From Rhodoferax potami (GTDB lineage: Bacteria > Pseudomonadota > Gammaproteobacteria > Burkholderiales > Burkholderiaceae_C), in the NCBI RefSeq assembly GCF_032193765.1, contig NZ_JAVBIJ010000001.1, positions 744,001-808,000 on the forward strand: DNA of 64,000 bases. The letters are read 5' to 3'. The notes beneath the pieces are model-generated. The model saw nothing but the letters and a program-made list of their open reading frames with translations. It was not told the DNA's origin and did no database searches. Both the position numbers and the translations under genes were made by a program. Shown one piece after another: positions 9,688-18,904 of the stretch (positions are counted from its first letter, which is position 1; the number at the start of each line of letters is the position of its first letter).

Positions 9688-10412
9688 GGCTTGAACTGGC
9701 CTTGAATCTGGTAGCGGGTGCCTGGGTGCACCAGGCGCGCCAAGGTGATGGGTACATCGCGGTTCATGGTGCGACGAACGATGATGAGGCAGGGGTCCTG
9801 CGGGGTGATGCCCAGCAACTCCGCTTCTTGCGGGCTGGGTGGGCCGGCCTCAATGGAGTACTGCGCCTCCCACAAGGGGGCGACTTCCAGCAAGTAGTGG
9901 GTGGGCGTGGTCTGGCTGAAGTCCACACCCAAATAGTCGGGCGCGCAGGCGGGGTTCACATAGCGGTCTTCGCACTGCAGCGGCACGCCGTTCTCAGAGT
10001 GCACGATCAGGGTGTGGAACACCGGCCCCCCCAGCGGCAGGCCCAGTTGCTGGGCCAAGCCCTCCACCGCCAGCTCCTCGCGTGACAGCACGACCCGTGC
10101 CTGGTGCTGGTGGCCACGGGCGGCAATTTCTTCATGCAAGTCTTTGATGGTGAGGGTGGACGACACCCGCGCCAGGTGCGCCGCAAAGGTGCCCACGCCT
10201 TGTACCCGGGTCACAAAGCCTTCGGCTTGCAACTCGCGGATGGCGCGGCCCACCGTCATGCGGCTGACCTTGAACTGCTGCACCAGCTCGGACTCGGAGG
10301 GCATCTGGCTGCCCGGCGTCCAGCGGCCTTGAGACAGGCCTTCCATCAAATAGTTTTTGACGTGGGTGTAGGGCGCTGAGGCGCCTGAAGGAGTGGAGTT
10401 GGTAGAAACCAT
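9684..10412 (-). CDS. hutC: Histidine utilisation repressor HutC (GntR family)
   Basis: A 242-aa GntR/HutC protein. The N-terminal winged helix (MPSESELVQQFKVSRMTVGRA) joins a UTRA effector domain, with VNPACAPDYLGVDFS and TPQDPCLIIVRRTM typical of urocanate-responsive HutC. The ATG at 10412 is preferred to a TTG two codons upstream. First gene of the minus-strand hut unit and divergent from hutU, with a palindrome between. Urocanate-relieved repression of both units is the expected mode. Confidence 0.93.
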   Translation of the reverse strand: MVSTNSTPSGASAPYTHVKNYLMEGLSQGRWTPGSQMPSESELVQQFKVSRMTVGRAIRELQAEGFVTRVQGVGTFAAHLARVSSTLTIKDLHEEIAARGHQHQARVVLSREELAVEGLAQQLGLPLGGPVFHTLIVHSENGVPLQCEDRYVNPACAPDYLGVDFSQTTPTHYLLEVAPLWEAQYSIEAGPPSPQEAELLGITPQDPCLIIVRRTMNRDVPITLARLVHPGTRYQIQGQFKP

Positions 10413-10434
10413 CAGCAAATTGTAGTTGCATAGG

Positions 10435-10448
10435 CATGTCTAGACAAG
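10435..10448. promoter_or_regulatory. Probable HutC operator
   Basis: CATGTCTAGACAAG, with the perfect core TGTCTAGACA (10437-10446), lies in the 79-bp gap between hutC and hutU. It resembles the CTTGTnnnnACAAG form of known HutC sites, with one arm mismatch. It would cover both divergent promoters. Inferred. Confidence 0.6.
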
Positions 10449-10491
10449 TAGACTCCGCGACATTGAATTTTTGTTGAAAGCGAGTTCGACC

Positions 10492-12177
10492 ATGTCTGCA
10501 CCCTCCCAAGCCCGGCCTGTGCGCGCGCCCCACGGCACCACCCTGCATTGCAAGAACTGGCTCACCGAAGCCGCCTACCGCATGCTGCAAAACAACCTGG
10601 ATCCTGAGGTGGCAGAAGACCCGGATGCGCTGGTGGTCTACGGCGGTATCGGAAAAGCGGCACGTAACTGGGAATGCTTTGATGCCATCCTGGAGAGCCT
10701 GCGCAACTTGAATGAAGACGAAACCCTGCTGGTGCAAAGCGGCAAGCCGGTGGGCGTGTTCCGCAGTCATGCGGATGCGCCGCGTGTGTTGATTGCCAAC
10801 TCCAACCTGGTGCCCAAGTGGGCGACCTGGGAGCACTTTCACGAACTGGATAAAAAGGGCCTGATGATGTACGGCCAGATGACAGCCGGCAGCTGGATTT
10901 ACATCGGCAGTCAGGGCATCGTGCAAGGCACTTATGAGACGTTTGTGGAAGCCGGCAAGCAGCACTTTGGTGGCAATCTGCAGGGCAAATGGATTTTGAC
11001 GGCCGGTCTGGGCGGCATGGGCGGTGCGCAGCCGCTGGCGGCCAGCTTTGCCGGGGCCTCGTCCCTCAACATCGAGTGCCAGCAAAGCCGCATCGACTTC
11101 CGCCTCAAGACCCGCTATGTGGACGAGCAAGCCACCGATCTGGACGACGCGCTGCAACGCATGGCCCGCTATGCGGCTGAAGGCAAGGCCGTGTCGGTAG
11201 CCCTGCTGGGCAATGCCGCCGAGCTGCTGCCCGAGATGGTGCGCCGCGCACGCGCCGGCGGCACGCGCCCCGATATGGTCACCGATCAGACCTCCGCACA
11301 CGACCTGGTGCACGGCTACCTGCCACCCGGTTGGTCTGTAGAGCAGTGGCGCGCCGCGCAGGCGGACGACACCCAACACGCCGCATTGCGTCAAGCGGCT
11401 GCACAGGGCTGCGCGGTGCACGTGCAGGCCATGCTGGACTTCCAGGCCATGGGCATTCCCACCGTGGACTACGGCAACAACATCCGCCAGGTGGCGCTGG
11501 ACCAGGGCGTTAAGAACGCCTTTGACTTCCCCGGCTTTGTGCCTGCCTATGTGCGCCCCTTGTTCTGCCGCGGCAAGGGCCCGTTCCGCTGGGTGGCCTT
11601 GAGTGGCGACCCGGAAGACATCCGCAAAACGGACGCGAAGATGAAAGAGTTGTTCCCCGAAGACGCGCACCTGCACCGTTGGCTGGACATGGCGGGCGAG
11701 CGCATTGCCTTCCAGGGCCTGCCTGCACGCATCTGCTGGATCGGCTTGGGCGAGCGCCACCGCGCCGGCTTGGCCTTTAACGAGATGGTGAAAAACGGTG
11801 AACTCAAAGCCCCCATCGTCATCGGCCGCGACCACCTGGATAGCGGCTCGGTCGCATCACCCAACCGCGAGACCGAAAGCATGCAAGACGGCTCGGACGC
11901 AGTGAGCGACTGGCCTTTGTTGAATGCTTTGCTCAACACCGCCGGCGGCGCCACCTGGGTCAGCTTGCACCATGGCGGTGGCGTGGGCATGGGCTACAGC
12001 CAACATAGCGGCGTGGTCATTGTGGCCGACGGCACAGACGCAGCTGCCAAACGCCTGGAGCGCGTGCTTTGGAACGACCCCGGCACCGGCGTGATGCGCC
12101 ATGCAGATGCCGGGTATGAGATTGCAAAGCAATGCGCACGCGAGCAAGGTATGAACCTGCCCATGTTGAAAGGTTAA
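10492..12177 (+). CDS. hutU: Urocanate hydratase (HutU)
   Basis: A 561-aa NAD+-dependent enzyme that converts urocanate to 4-imidazolone-5-propanoate. Diagnostic segments are the Gly-rich NAD site [15 protein letters not shown], the YNNIRQ-type stretch YGNNIRQVA, and the C-terminal [17 protein letters not shown]. The length matches the family (about 555-560 aa). The ATG at 10492 gives the canonical N-terminus; the TTG 7 codons upstream is unlikely. First gene of the hutUH unit. Confidence 0.97.
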   Translation: MSAPSQARPVRAPHGTTLHCKNWLTEAAYRMLQNNLDPEVAEDPDALVVYGGIGKAARNWECFDAILESLRNLNEDETLLVQSGKPVGVFRSHADAPRVLIANSNLVPKWATWEHFHELDKKGLMMYGQMTAGSWIYIGSQGIVQGTYETFVEAGKQHFGGNLQGKWILTAGLGGMGGAQPLAASFAGASSLNIECQQSRIDFRLKTRYVDEQATDLDDALQRMARYAAEGKAVSVALLGNAAELLPEMVRRARAGGTRPDMVTDQTSAHDLVHGYLPPGWSVEQWRAAQADDTQHAALRQAAAQGCAVHVQAMLDFQAMGIPTVDYGNNIRQVALDQGVKNAFDFPGFVPAYVRPLFCRGKGPFRWVALSGDPEDIRKTDAKMKELFPEDAHLHRWLDMAGERIAFQGLPARICWIGLGERHRAGLAFNEMVKNGELKAPIVIGRDHLDSGSVASPNRETESMQDGSDAVSDWPLLNALLNTAGGATWVSLHHGGGVGMGYSQHSGVVIVADGTDAAAKRLERVLWNDPGTGVMRHADAGYEIAKQCAREQGMNLPMLKG

Positions 12178-12180
12178 GAA

Positions 12181-12260
12181 ACACCCCTGAGCGCCTTTGG
12201 CGCTTCTCCTCAAGGGGACGACACCAGCAGCCCGGCAAAGCCGGTTCTGCGGTGTCCCTG
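12181..12260 (+). repeat. Intergenic double-hairpin element between hutU and hutH
   Basis: It begins right after the hutU stop. The first part pairs CCCCT with AGGGG around a GCGCC/GGCGC inner stem. The second pairs ACACC with GGTGT around CCGGC-AAA-GCCGG. I recall very similar intergenic elements in many Comamonadaceae genomes; that is memory, not a search. Its position inside the hutUH unit suggests an mRNA-stability or partial-termination role. Only one copy is visible in the window. Confidence 0.5.
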
Positions 12261-12288
12261 AACAAAGACACTTACTCTGGACATACCA

Positions 12289-13836
12289 ATGACCTCTCTC
12301 GTTCTTAACCCCGGCAAGATCACGCTGGACGAACTCGGCCTGATCCACGCCGGCGTGTGCCAGCTGAGCCTCCCCGAATCCGCCCGCGTCAACATCCGCG
12401 CCGCCCATGCACTGGTCAAGGCCGCCGCTGATGGCGACGCGCCGGTCTATGGCGTGAACACCGGCTTTGGCAAGTTGGCGAACAAGCGCATCGACAAAGA
12501 CCAGTTGGACACCCTGCAGCGCAACCTGATCCGCAGCCACAGCGTGGGCGTGGGCGAGCCGCTGGCGGCCCCCATCATGCGGCTGATGATGGCCACCAAG
12601 GCCGCCAGTCTGGCGCGCGGCTACTCTGGCTGCCGCGAGGTGGTGGTGGACACCATCCTGGCGGTGCACAACGCAGGCCTGGTGCCTTGCGTGCCCTCGC
12701 AAGGCTCGGTGGGCGCTTCGGGCGATTTGGCGCCGCTATCGCACATGACGCTCGCATTGATGGGCGAGGGCGACATGCTGGTGGACGGCAAGCGTGTGCC
12801 CGCACTGCAGGCCCTGCAAGCCGCTGGCATTGCGCCGTTGACGCTGGAAGCCAAAGAAGGTCTGGCCCTGATCAACGGCTCACAAACGTCCACCGCGCTG
12901 GCCTTGCACGGCTTGCTGGCTTTTGAGCCGGTGTTGGAGGCTGCACTGGTCATTGGCGCACTCACGCTGGACGCTGCCCGTGGCAGCGATGGCCCATTTG
13001 ACCCGCGCATCCATGCGGTGCGCGGTCAGCCCGGCCAGATCGATGTGGCCCAGTACTACCGTGAACTCCTCAAGGGCAGCGCCATCCGCGCCAGCCACGC
13101 CGAGGGCGATGACCGCGTGCAAGACCCGTATTGCCTGCGCTGCCAGCCACAGGTGGTGGGCGCCTGCGTGGACCAATTGCGCCACGCGGCCCGCGTGCTG
13201 CTGATTGAAGCGAACGCCGTCACCGACAACCCCCTCGTCTTCCCCGAAGACGGGGCGATGATTTCAGGTGGCAACTTCCATGCCGAACCCGTAGCTCTGG
13301 CGGCCGATGGCATGGCTCTGGCCATTGCCGAAGTGGGCGCGATTGCCGAGCGCCGCATTGCCATGTTGATCGACAGCAGCGTGTCGCGCCTGCCGCCTTT
13401 CCTGACGGCCGATGCAGGCCTGAACAGTGGCTTCATGATTGCGCACGTGACGGCCGCGGCACTGGCGTCTGAAAACAAATCGCTGGCTCATCCCGCCAGT
13501 GTGGACAGCCTGCCCACCAGCGCTAACCAGGAAGACCATGTGTCCATGGCCACGTTTGCGGCACGCCGTTTGCAAAACATGATCCACAACACAGCGCACA
13601 TCCTCGGCATTGAGTTGCTGGCGGCCGCACAAGGCATCGAATTTTTGCGCCCGCTGACCAGCTCGCCCATTCTGGAAGAGGTGCACGCACTGCTGCGCAA
13701 AGACATCGCTGCCCACCATGTGGACCGGTATCTAGCGCCCGATATGGAGCATGCGATGCAACTGGTGCGTGGTGGCCACGTAGCGCGCTTGTTGGCGCCG
13801 CTCACCGGACTGCCAAAGTTGTGGACTACGGCTTAA
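12289..13836 (+). CDS. hutH: Histidine ammonia-lyase (HutH)
   Basis: A 515-aa lyase that removes ammonia from L-histidine to give urocanate, the first pathway step. [12 protein letters not shown] holds the Ala-Ser-Gly (residues 143-145) that cyclises to the MIO cofactor. [10 protein letters not shown] carries the catalytic Tyr loop, and [14 protein letters not shown] and NQEDHVSM are further family signatures. It lies 111 bp after hutU, separated by the hairpin element. Nothing unusual in length or catalytic residues. Confidence 0.97.
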   Translation: MTSLVLNPGKITLDELGLIHAGVCQLSLPESARVNIRAAHALVKAAADGDAPVYGVNTGFGKLANKRIDKDQLDTLQRNLIRSHSVGVGEPLAAPIMRLMMATKAASLARGYSGCREVVVDTILAVHNAGLVPCVPSQGSVGASGDLAPLSHMTLALMGEGDMLVDGKRVPALQALQAAGIAPLTLEAKEGLALINGSQTSTALALHGLLAFEPVLEAALVIGALTLDAARGSDGPFDPRIHAVRGQPGQIDVAQYYRELLKGSAIRASHAEGDDRVQDPYCLRCQPQVVGACVDQLRHAARVLLIEANAVTDNPLVFPEDGAMISGGNFHAEPVALAADGMALAIAEVGAIAERRIAMLIDSSVSRLPPFLTADAGLNSGFMIAHVTAAALASENKSLAHPASVDSLPTSANQEDHVSMATFAARRLQNMIHNTAHILGIELLAAAQGIEFLRPLTSSPILEEVHALLRKDIAAHHVDRYLAPDMEHAMQLVRGGHVARLLAPLTGLPKLWTTA

Positions 13837-13876
13837 GTCGTTGCCCTTTGCCGAGCCAGTGATCCCGCTAGGGATA

Positions 13877-14299
13877 TCAGCTCAATCCCAGGGCTTTGCT
13901 GGCAAGGCGGAGAAATACCTCGCGTTCATCGGGCGCAAGTGGCGCGAGGATATCGGCTTGAAGGGCATCCACCACAGGGCGGCAGGCGGTAAGAAGCTGT
14001 TCTCCCTGTGGCGTTAGGCGTAGCCGCCGCGCGCGGCGGTCTTGGGTGCACACCACGCGCTGCACAAGCTCTTTGCGCTCCAAGCGCTCAATCACACCCC
14101 CAATCGTGGCGCGGTCGAAACTGATGGCAGTGGCCAAACTGGCCTGGTCAATGTCTGGCTGTTCAGCGATGGCATTGAGCGCTGCAAATTGCACCGAGGT
14201 CAGGTCAAAGCCTGCTGCCTGAGTCTGCGCTTGGAAGACCTGAACAGACTGCTGATGCAACCGCCGGATCAAATGGCCGGCGACTTTGCTCACATCCAT
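13877..14299 (-). CDS. MarR-family regulator, MobR-like
   Basis: A 140-aa MarR protein: dimerisation helices at both ends, and a winged helix with DQASLATAISFDRATIGGVIERLERKELV followed by the wing DRRARRLRLTPQG. The ATG at 14299 has GGAGA 7 nt upstream; a longer frame would read through the shared promoter. It is divergent from a MobA-like 3-hydroxybenzoate hydroxylase, the same arrangement as mobR-mobA of Comamonas testosteroni, where the MarR protein represses until 3-hydroxybenzoate binds. Identity with MobR is inferred from context. Confidence 0.85.
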   Translation of the reverse strand: MDVSKVAGHLIRRLHQQSVQVFQAQTQAAGFDLTSVQFAALNAIAEQPDIDQASLATAISFDRATIGGVIERLERKELVQRVVCTQDRRARRLRLTPQGEQLLTACRPVVDALQADILAPLAPDEREVFLRLASKALGLS

Positions 14300-14353
14300 G
14301 TATTTCTCCGTTTTCTTTCGTTGTGTTGAGCTTAAGCGCTCTTGCCACGTCCG

Positions 14354-14394
14354 TTGACAAAAATAATATGTATAAATATCATATGCATGCATAT
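14354..14394 (+). promoter_or_regulatory. mobA promoter with overlapping MarR-type operator
   Basis: TTGACA (14354-14359) and TATCAT (14377-14382) are 17 bp apart, a near-consensus sigma-70 promoter. A perfect 14-bp palindrome ATATGCATGCATAT (14381-14394) overlaps the -10 and start region. This placement fits repression by the divergent MarR protein. Confidence 0.7.
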
Positions 14395-14431
14395 CATTTT
14401 TATGGATGGCATTTGCTTACGAGGAGACAAC

Positions 14432-16339
14432 ATGCAGTACCACACCCACGGATTCAATCCCGGCGACCCTAACGTCTTTGCAGCAGCGCCCGGTCATCGG
14501 CGAGCCGGTGATCCGCTACCCGAGACCATTGACGTGTTAATCGCCGGTTCCGGACCGGCCGGCCTGTGCCTTGCAGCGCAATTAGCGCGCGAGCCCAGCA
14601 TCCGGACCATGCTCGTGGAGCCTAAATTTGGACCCATGGAGAAGGGCCAGGCAGATGGCATCAGCGTACGTTCGATGGAAATGTTCCAAGCCTTTGGATT
14701 CGCCGAGAAAGTCATGCGGGAGTCGGTGTGGATCAATGAAACGACCTTCTGGGCCGCCGGAGCTGAAAGCTTGCTTGAGCGCGTCGCACGGGTCCAAGAC
14801 GTGCCTGATGGCATTTCGGAAATGCCACACGTGTTGCTCAACCAGGCTAGGGTGCACGACATGTTTCTGGACCTCATGCGCGATGGCCCGACGAAGCTGG
14901 AGCCCGACTATGGCTTAAAGGTCGTGGATCTGGAGATCGACCCCAATGCCAAAGACTACCCTGTCACCGTGACCCTGGAGCACACCGACCTGGCACGCCT
15001 AGGGCAGACCACCCAGCTGAGAGCCAACTATGTCATTGGTTGCGATGGTGCACGCTCCAGTGTGCGCAAAGCCATTGGTGGCACCTTGCACGGCGATGCG
15101 GCGCACCATGCGTGGGGGGTGATGGATCTTTTGGCCACAACCAATTTTCCGGATTGGCGCATGAAGTCGTTTGTGCGCTCCCAAGATGCGGGCATCCTGA
15201 TGGTGTTGCCGCGCGAAGGCGGCCATTTGGTTCGCCTGTACGTGGAGCTGGACGCCTTGGGGGAACATGAGCGCGTTGCGGACCGCGGTATGGGCGCGGA
15301 CGACATCATTGCCAAAGCACAGCGTATTTTTCAGCCTTTCAAACTGGATGTGAAAGACGTCGTCTGGTGGTCCATCTATGAAATCGGACACCGGTTGACC
15401 GACAAATTTGATGACGTACCGGCTGACCAGTTGGCGACCCGTACCCCTCGCGTCATGCTGGCGGGCGATGCCTGCCACACCCATAGTCCCAAAGCAGGCC
15501 AGGGGATGAACGTCTCTATGGGCGATACCTTTAATCTCGGGTGGAAACTGATTTCGGTACTCACCGGGCGTGCAGACCCGGCCTTGCTCCACAGCTACTC
15601 GGGGGAGCGGCGCGCGGCGGCGCAAGGCTTGGTGGAGTTTGACCACAAGTGGGCACGTGTCGTGGGCTCTAAAGCGCCAGATACCGTCACTGACGGTTTG
15701 CCTCGTGTGGCGCGTGAGTTTGTGAACAACCTCCCGTTTACTTGTGGCCTGACCGTGCAATATGAACCCGGTCTGCTCACCGGAGCGCAGTTACATCAGC
15801 ACCTTGCCAAAGGCTTTGAAATCGGCAAACGTTTTCACTCTGCCCCCGTGGTCCGTCTGGCGGATGCCAAACCCATGCACCTGGGCCATTGCGTGGATGC
15901 GGATGCGCGGTTCCGGCTATTCATCTTCGCACCCGCCAACGATACCGGCACCCACGGAGGCGCGGTCGATGCTCTGTGCAGCTGGCTGCAAAATGACGCG
16001 GCGTCGCCCATATGCCGCTTTACGGCGACCGGTGAAGATATCGATGCCGTGATTGATGTGCGCGCGGTGTTCCAACAGGGTTTCCGCGCATTGGACTACA
16101 CCGCCATGCCCGCACTGCTGCGCCCCCACGTGGGCCGCTTGGGACTGTGCGACTATGAAAAAGTCTTTTGTGCCGACGCTACCCGGGCCGGAGACATTTT
16201 TGACATGCGGCAGATTGACAGGGCAAATGGCTGCATCGTCATTGTTCGCCCCGATCAATACGTAGGCCATATCCTTCCCCTCGATGCCCGGGATGGGTTG
16301 AGCGCATATTTCGCCAACATTCTGCGGGCACGCAGTTGA
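14432..16339 (+). CDS. mobA: 3-hydroxybenzoate 4-monooxygenase-like flavoprotein
   Basis: A 635-aa class A flavin hydroxylase of the phenol hydroxylase/MobA type, expected to turn 3-hydroxybenzoate into protocatechuate with NADPH and O2. The FAD fold begins VLIAGSGPAGLCLAAQL. GPMEKGQADGISVRSMEMF, NYVIGCDGARSSVR and AGDACHTHSPKAGQGMN are family motifs. A C-terminal thioredoxin-like domain carries HSAPVVRLADAKPMHLGHC and DYEKVF, as in C. testosteroni MobA (639 aa). The ATG at 14432 follows GAGGAGA. Related phenol hydroxylases share these motifs, so substrate identity is probable, not certain. Confidence 0.85.
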   Translation: MQYHTHGFNPGDPNVFAAAPGHRRAGDPLPETIDVLIAGSGPAGLCLAAQLAREPSIRTMLVEPKFGPMEKGQADGISVRSMEMFQAFGFAEKVMRESVWINETTFWAAGAESLLERVARVQDVPDGISEMPHVLLNQARVHDMFLDLMRDGPTKLEPDYGLKVVDLEIDPNAKDYPVTVTLEHTDLARLGQTTQLRANYVIGCDGARSSVRKAIGGTLHGDAAHHAWGVMDLLATTNFPDWRMKSFVRSQDAGILMVLPREGGHLVRLYVELDALGEHERVADRGMGADDIIAKAQRIFQPFKLDVKDVVWWSIYEIGHRLTDKFDDVPADQLATRTPRVMLAGDACHTHSPKAGQGMNVSMGDTFNLGWKLISVLTGRADPALLHSYSGERRAAAQGLVEFDHKWARVVGSKAPDTVTDGLPRVAREFVNNLPFTCGLTVQYEPGLLTGAQLHQHLAKGFEIGKRFHSAPVVRLADAKPMHLGHCVDADARFRLFIFAPANDTGTHGGAVDALCSWLQNDAASPICRFTATGEDIDAVIDVRAVFQQGFRALDYTAMPALLRPHVGRLGLCDYEKVFCADATRAGDIFDMRQIDRANGCIVIVRPDQYVGHILPLDARDGLSAYFANILRARS

Positions 16340-16418
16340 AGGTGCGGCGGACTCGTTCGGCCACAATCCCAGCGAGTTCGTCGTCAAGACGCCCCGGTTT
16401 ACTTGGAAAGGCTCAGAC

Positions 16419-17399
16419 ATGCCCAGCCGTGCCTATATCTCCGTTAACACCTTGAACCCGGCCGAACGGCTGCCCCAATGGCGCCATTTGGTCAGCAAAC
16501 ACCTGGGGCAAAACTTGGGTGAAGAATTGGATCACGACCCCGGCCACTGGGAGCCGGAGGGCGGCTCACCTTTCACTGGGACACTTGAGTACGGCGCCAT
16601 GGGTGGTGCCCATTTGTGCCGTCTTGTGGCTGCCCCCCACCGTTTTGTCAGGCCAGTAGTGCGGCGCGGCGAGGTTCAGGCCGGTCCCTTGATGCTGGTA
16701 ATGCAGCAGAAGGCAGTCTCGTTTTTTGAGCAAAACGGGAGAACCGGACAACTCGAACCGGGGGACTGGTGTCTACTGGATACCGGACGGCCCTTCGCGC
16801 TCCACAACCCCTCGGGTTGTGACCAGCTTGTGCTCACGCTCCCCAGACCGGACGATGCAACGTTGGTTGACTTGATTGCCCGGGGCAGTGCAAGGCGCTG
16901 CGATGGTCGCAGTGGCACCTCGCGATTGGTCCAGACCATACTCGGCGAAGCTTATCGGCAATTTGATCGTGTCCCTTCACACGCGACCATCACGCTGCTG
17001 GATGCCATCTCCGGCATGGCGTGGAATGCGCTGCAAGAGTTCAAAGATGACCTTGCACGCGAACAGCACCAAGGGGCACATCTGCTGCGTATCAAAGCGT
17101 TTATCGAAAACCATTTGGCGGACCCCGAGCTCTCGCCCGGCACGATTGCACAGGGATGCGCTTGCTCCGTGCGCAGCATCTATCGCGCCTTTTCAGAAGA
17201 GCCAGTAGGGTCGGCCATGGATTTCATCTGGCATCGACGGATAGCGGAGTGCGCAAGTGCTTTGCGCAACCCCGGCAACGACAGCCTGTCCATCACCGAG
17301 ATTGCCTTGGCATGGGGCTTTTCCAGCTCCTCCCATTTCAGCCGGATGTTTAAAAAGAGCGTGGGCGTGTCGCCCAAGCTCTATCGATCCCAACCGTGA
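16419..17399 (+). CDS. AraC/XylS-family regulator with AraC-binding-like domain
   Basis: A 326-aa regulator. The N-terminal half is the FeaR/NphR-type AraC-binding-like cupin (GDWCLLDTGRPFAL). The C-terminal 100 residues are two helix-turn-helices, with SPGTIAQGCACSVRSIYRAF and ITEIALAWGFSSSSHFSRMFKKSVGVSPKLYR. Members of this group activate catabolic operons for aromatic acids, aldehydes or amines. It lies 79 bp downstream of mobA and converges on the dioxygenase operon, so either could be its target. Confidence 0.88.
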   Translation: MPSRAYISVNTLNPAERLPQWRHLVSKHLGQNLGEELDHDPGHWEPEGGSPFTGTLEYGAMGGAHLCRLVAAPHRFVRPVVRRGEVQAGPLMLVMQQKAVSFFEQNGRTGQLEPGDWCLLDTGRPFALHNPSGCDQLVLTLPRPDDATLVDLIARGSARRCDGRSGTSRLVQTILGEAYRQFDRVPSHATITLLDAISGMAWNALQEFKDDLAREQHQGAHLLRIKAFIENHLADPELSPGTIAQGCACSVRSIYRAFSEEPVGSAMDFIWHRRIAECASALRNPGNDSLSITEIALAWGFSSSSHFSRMFKKSVGVSPKLYRSQP

Positions 17400-17402
17400 G
17401 GC

Positions 17403-18845
17403 TCAGCCGGGAATCCAGTTCCCGTGGAAACCCAATGGAATGTGGTGGTCCAGCCGGATTCGGGCGATAGGCGCGCCCTCAAAGTCCTGCGCATCGTGGA
17501 TGACCAGCTCGCTCGCGTTGCGCACCGGATCCCACCAGACCACCATCACCCAGCCCTCATCTTCAGCCTTTGCGCCCTGTTTGGCCACGAAGATGACCTC
17601 GCCCGGGGTCATGTCGTAACCGCCGCTCAAATGTTGGAAGTGGCTGACCCCGGTCAGGTAGTCGTGCTTGATGATGCAGTTGAACCCGCGGGTCTGGGAG
17701 CCGGGTTGATGAATGCCTGTCATGTAGCCATAGCGATGGGGGCGACCCATGACCTTTTCGTTGGGTCGGACAAACTCTGCGTTGAATTCGCCGATCCGCG
17801 TGGTGCTGACTGAGCCGGTCACAATGTCCAGCACCATGCGATGTAACTCCGGGCCTGAGAAAGGCGAGGGCGCGTCTACAAGGGGGAAGGGGTAGAAGTC
17901 TTCAACCCGGCCTGCGAAGGCGGGGTCCAACGTCCGGGTGACAGATGCATCGATCACAATTTGGCCCTCCACCTCATGCGCGTTCAGGTAGTGCCCCAGA
18001 GTGATGAACAGGTCACTCTCCAGCCAGCGGCTCACGCCGGTTTCCCTATGCACCAGCAAAAAGCGGGTATGTGCTCCGGACTCAAAGCTCAGTGCACTTC
18101 GGCCCATCGGTATCAGATGCTCGGCATAGGGCTGAGTCCGTATTGGACCGAACATAAAAACGTAAAAGTTCTCTGTGAACGCAAAGTCATGAATCCACGG
18201 CTTGAAAGGTAAGGCCACCCGATGGCGGGACAGGACCTGCCCTGCCATATCAGTGGCGAAGCAATCCAGTGTTTGGGCTTCGTTGTCATGGGCATAGAAC
18301 AACATCTCGCCTGTGTGATGATCGGTATGGGGGTGGGCGGTCAGCATGGTTTCAAAGGAGCCACCGAAATCAAACTTGCCGCGGGTCTCTAGGGTGCGCG
18401 GATCCAGATCCCAGTAGTAGGGGTCAATCTCATGCATGGTAAGAACCTTGCCGCCCAGCGAGATCACATTGATTCCTGCCACTGACTTGATGCGCGGCGC
18501 GCCCTCCGGCAACGCCTCTTGGGGTTTGTCCGAGTGTCCGCTGATGCCGTTGTAGAGTGCGCGTCCTGCTGCGCGCTCGACCTTCAGGCCATCGGTTTCG
18601 ACCAGGCGGTTGCAGTAGCTGGCCCGGCCATCCTTCAGGTGGAAGGCATGCACCATGCCATCTCCATCGAACCAATGGAAATGGTCTACATCCACAGGGC
18701 GGAAATGCTGGTTCGAGCCAGTGCGGTAAAGCGATCCGCTGAGCTCCGGTGGAATGTGGCCTTCCACATGCAGATCGGAGACTACATAGGCATTGCGTAA
18801 GGGCTCAAAGGGGCCATTTAAAAACGGGTTGGGGGTAGACCACAT
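17403..18845 (-). CDS. Carotenoid-oxygenase-family dioxygenase (lignostilbene / isoeugenol type)
   Basis: A 480-aa non-haem iron enzyme of the RPE65/carotenoid oxygenase family. The seven-bladed propeller's four iron-binding histidines are visible in TAHPHTDHHTG, WIHDFAFTENF, LNAHEVEGQ and near the C-terminus in PLGFHGNW. Bacterial members of this length cleave the exocyclic C=C of lignin-derived stilbenes or isoeugenol-type phenylpropenes to aromatic aldehydes such as vanillin. That fits the aldehyde dehydrogenase, aromatic importer and outer-membrane channel encoded upstream in the same direction. The exact substrate is unknown. Confidence 0.85.
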   Translation of the reverse strand: MWSTPNPFLNGPFEPLRNAYVVSDLHVEGHIPPELSGSLYRTGSNQHFRPVDVDHFHWFDGDGMVHAFHLKDGRASYCNRLVETDGLKVERAAGRALYNGISGHSDKPQEALPEGAPRIKSVAGINVISLGGKVLTMHEIDPYYWDLDPRTLETRGKFDFGGSFETMLTAHPHTDHHTGEMLFYAHDNEAQTLDCFATDMAGQVLSRHRVALPFKPWIHDFAFTENFYVFMFGPIRTQPYAEHLIPMGRSALSFESGAHTRFLLVHRETGVSRWLESDLFITLGHYLNAHEVEGQIVIDASVTRTLDPAFAGRVEDFYPFPLVDAPSPFSGPELHRMVLDIVTGSVSTTRIGEFNAEFVRPNEKVMGRPHRYGYMTGIHQPGSQTRGFNCIIKHDYLTGVSHFQHLSGGYDMTPGEVIFVAKQGAKAEDEGWVMVVWWDPVRNASELVIHDAQDFEGAPIARIRLDHHIPLGFHGNWIPG

Positions 18846-18904
18846 GGCTTGTTTTTTTGTACAAATAAGTTGGTAAATCGGATTCGTTCTTCAGAGAGAA
18901 AGTG

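Noticed and set aside
10132..11835. 567-codon open frame opposite hutU
   Set aside because: It mirrors the hutU and hutC coding strands in high-GC DNA and has a low-complexity His/Gln/Arg-rich translation; hutU is unmistakable.
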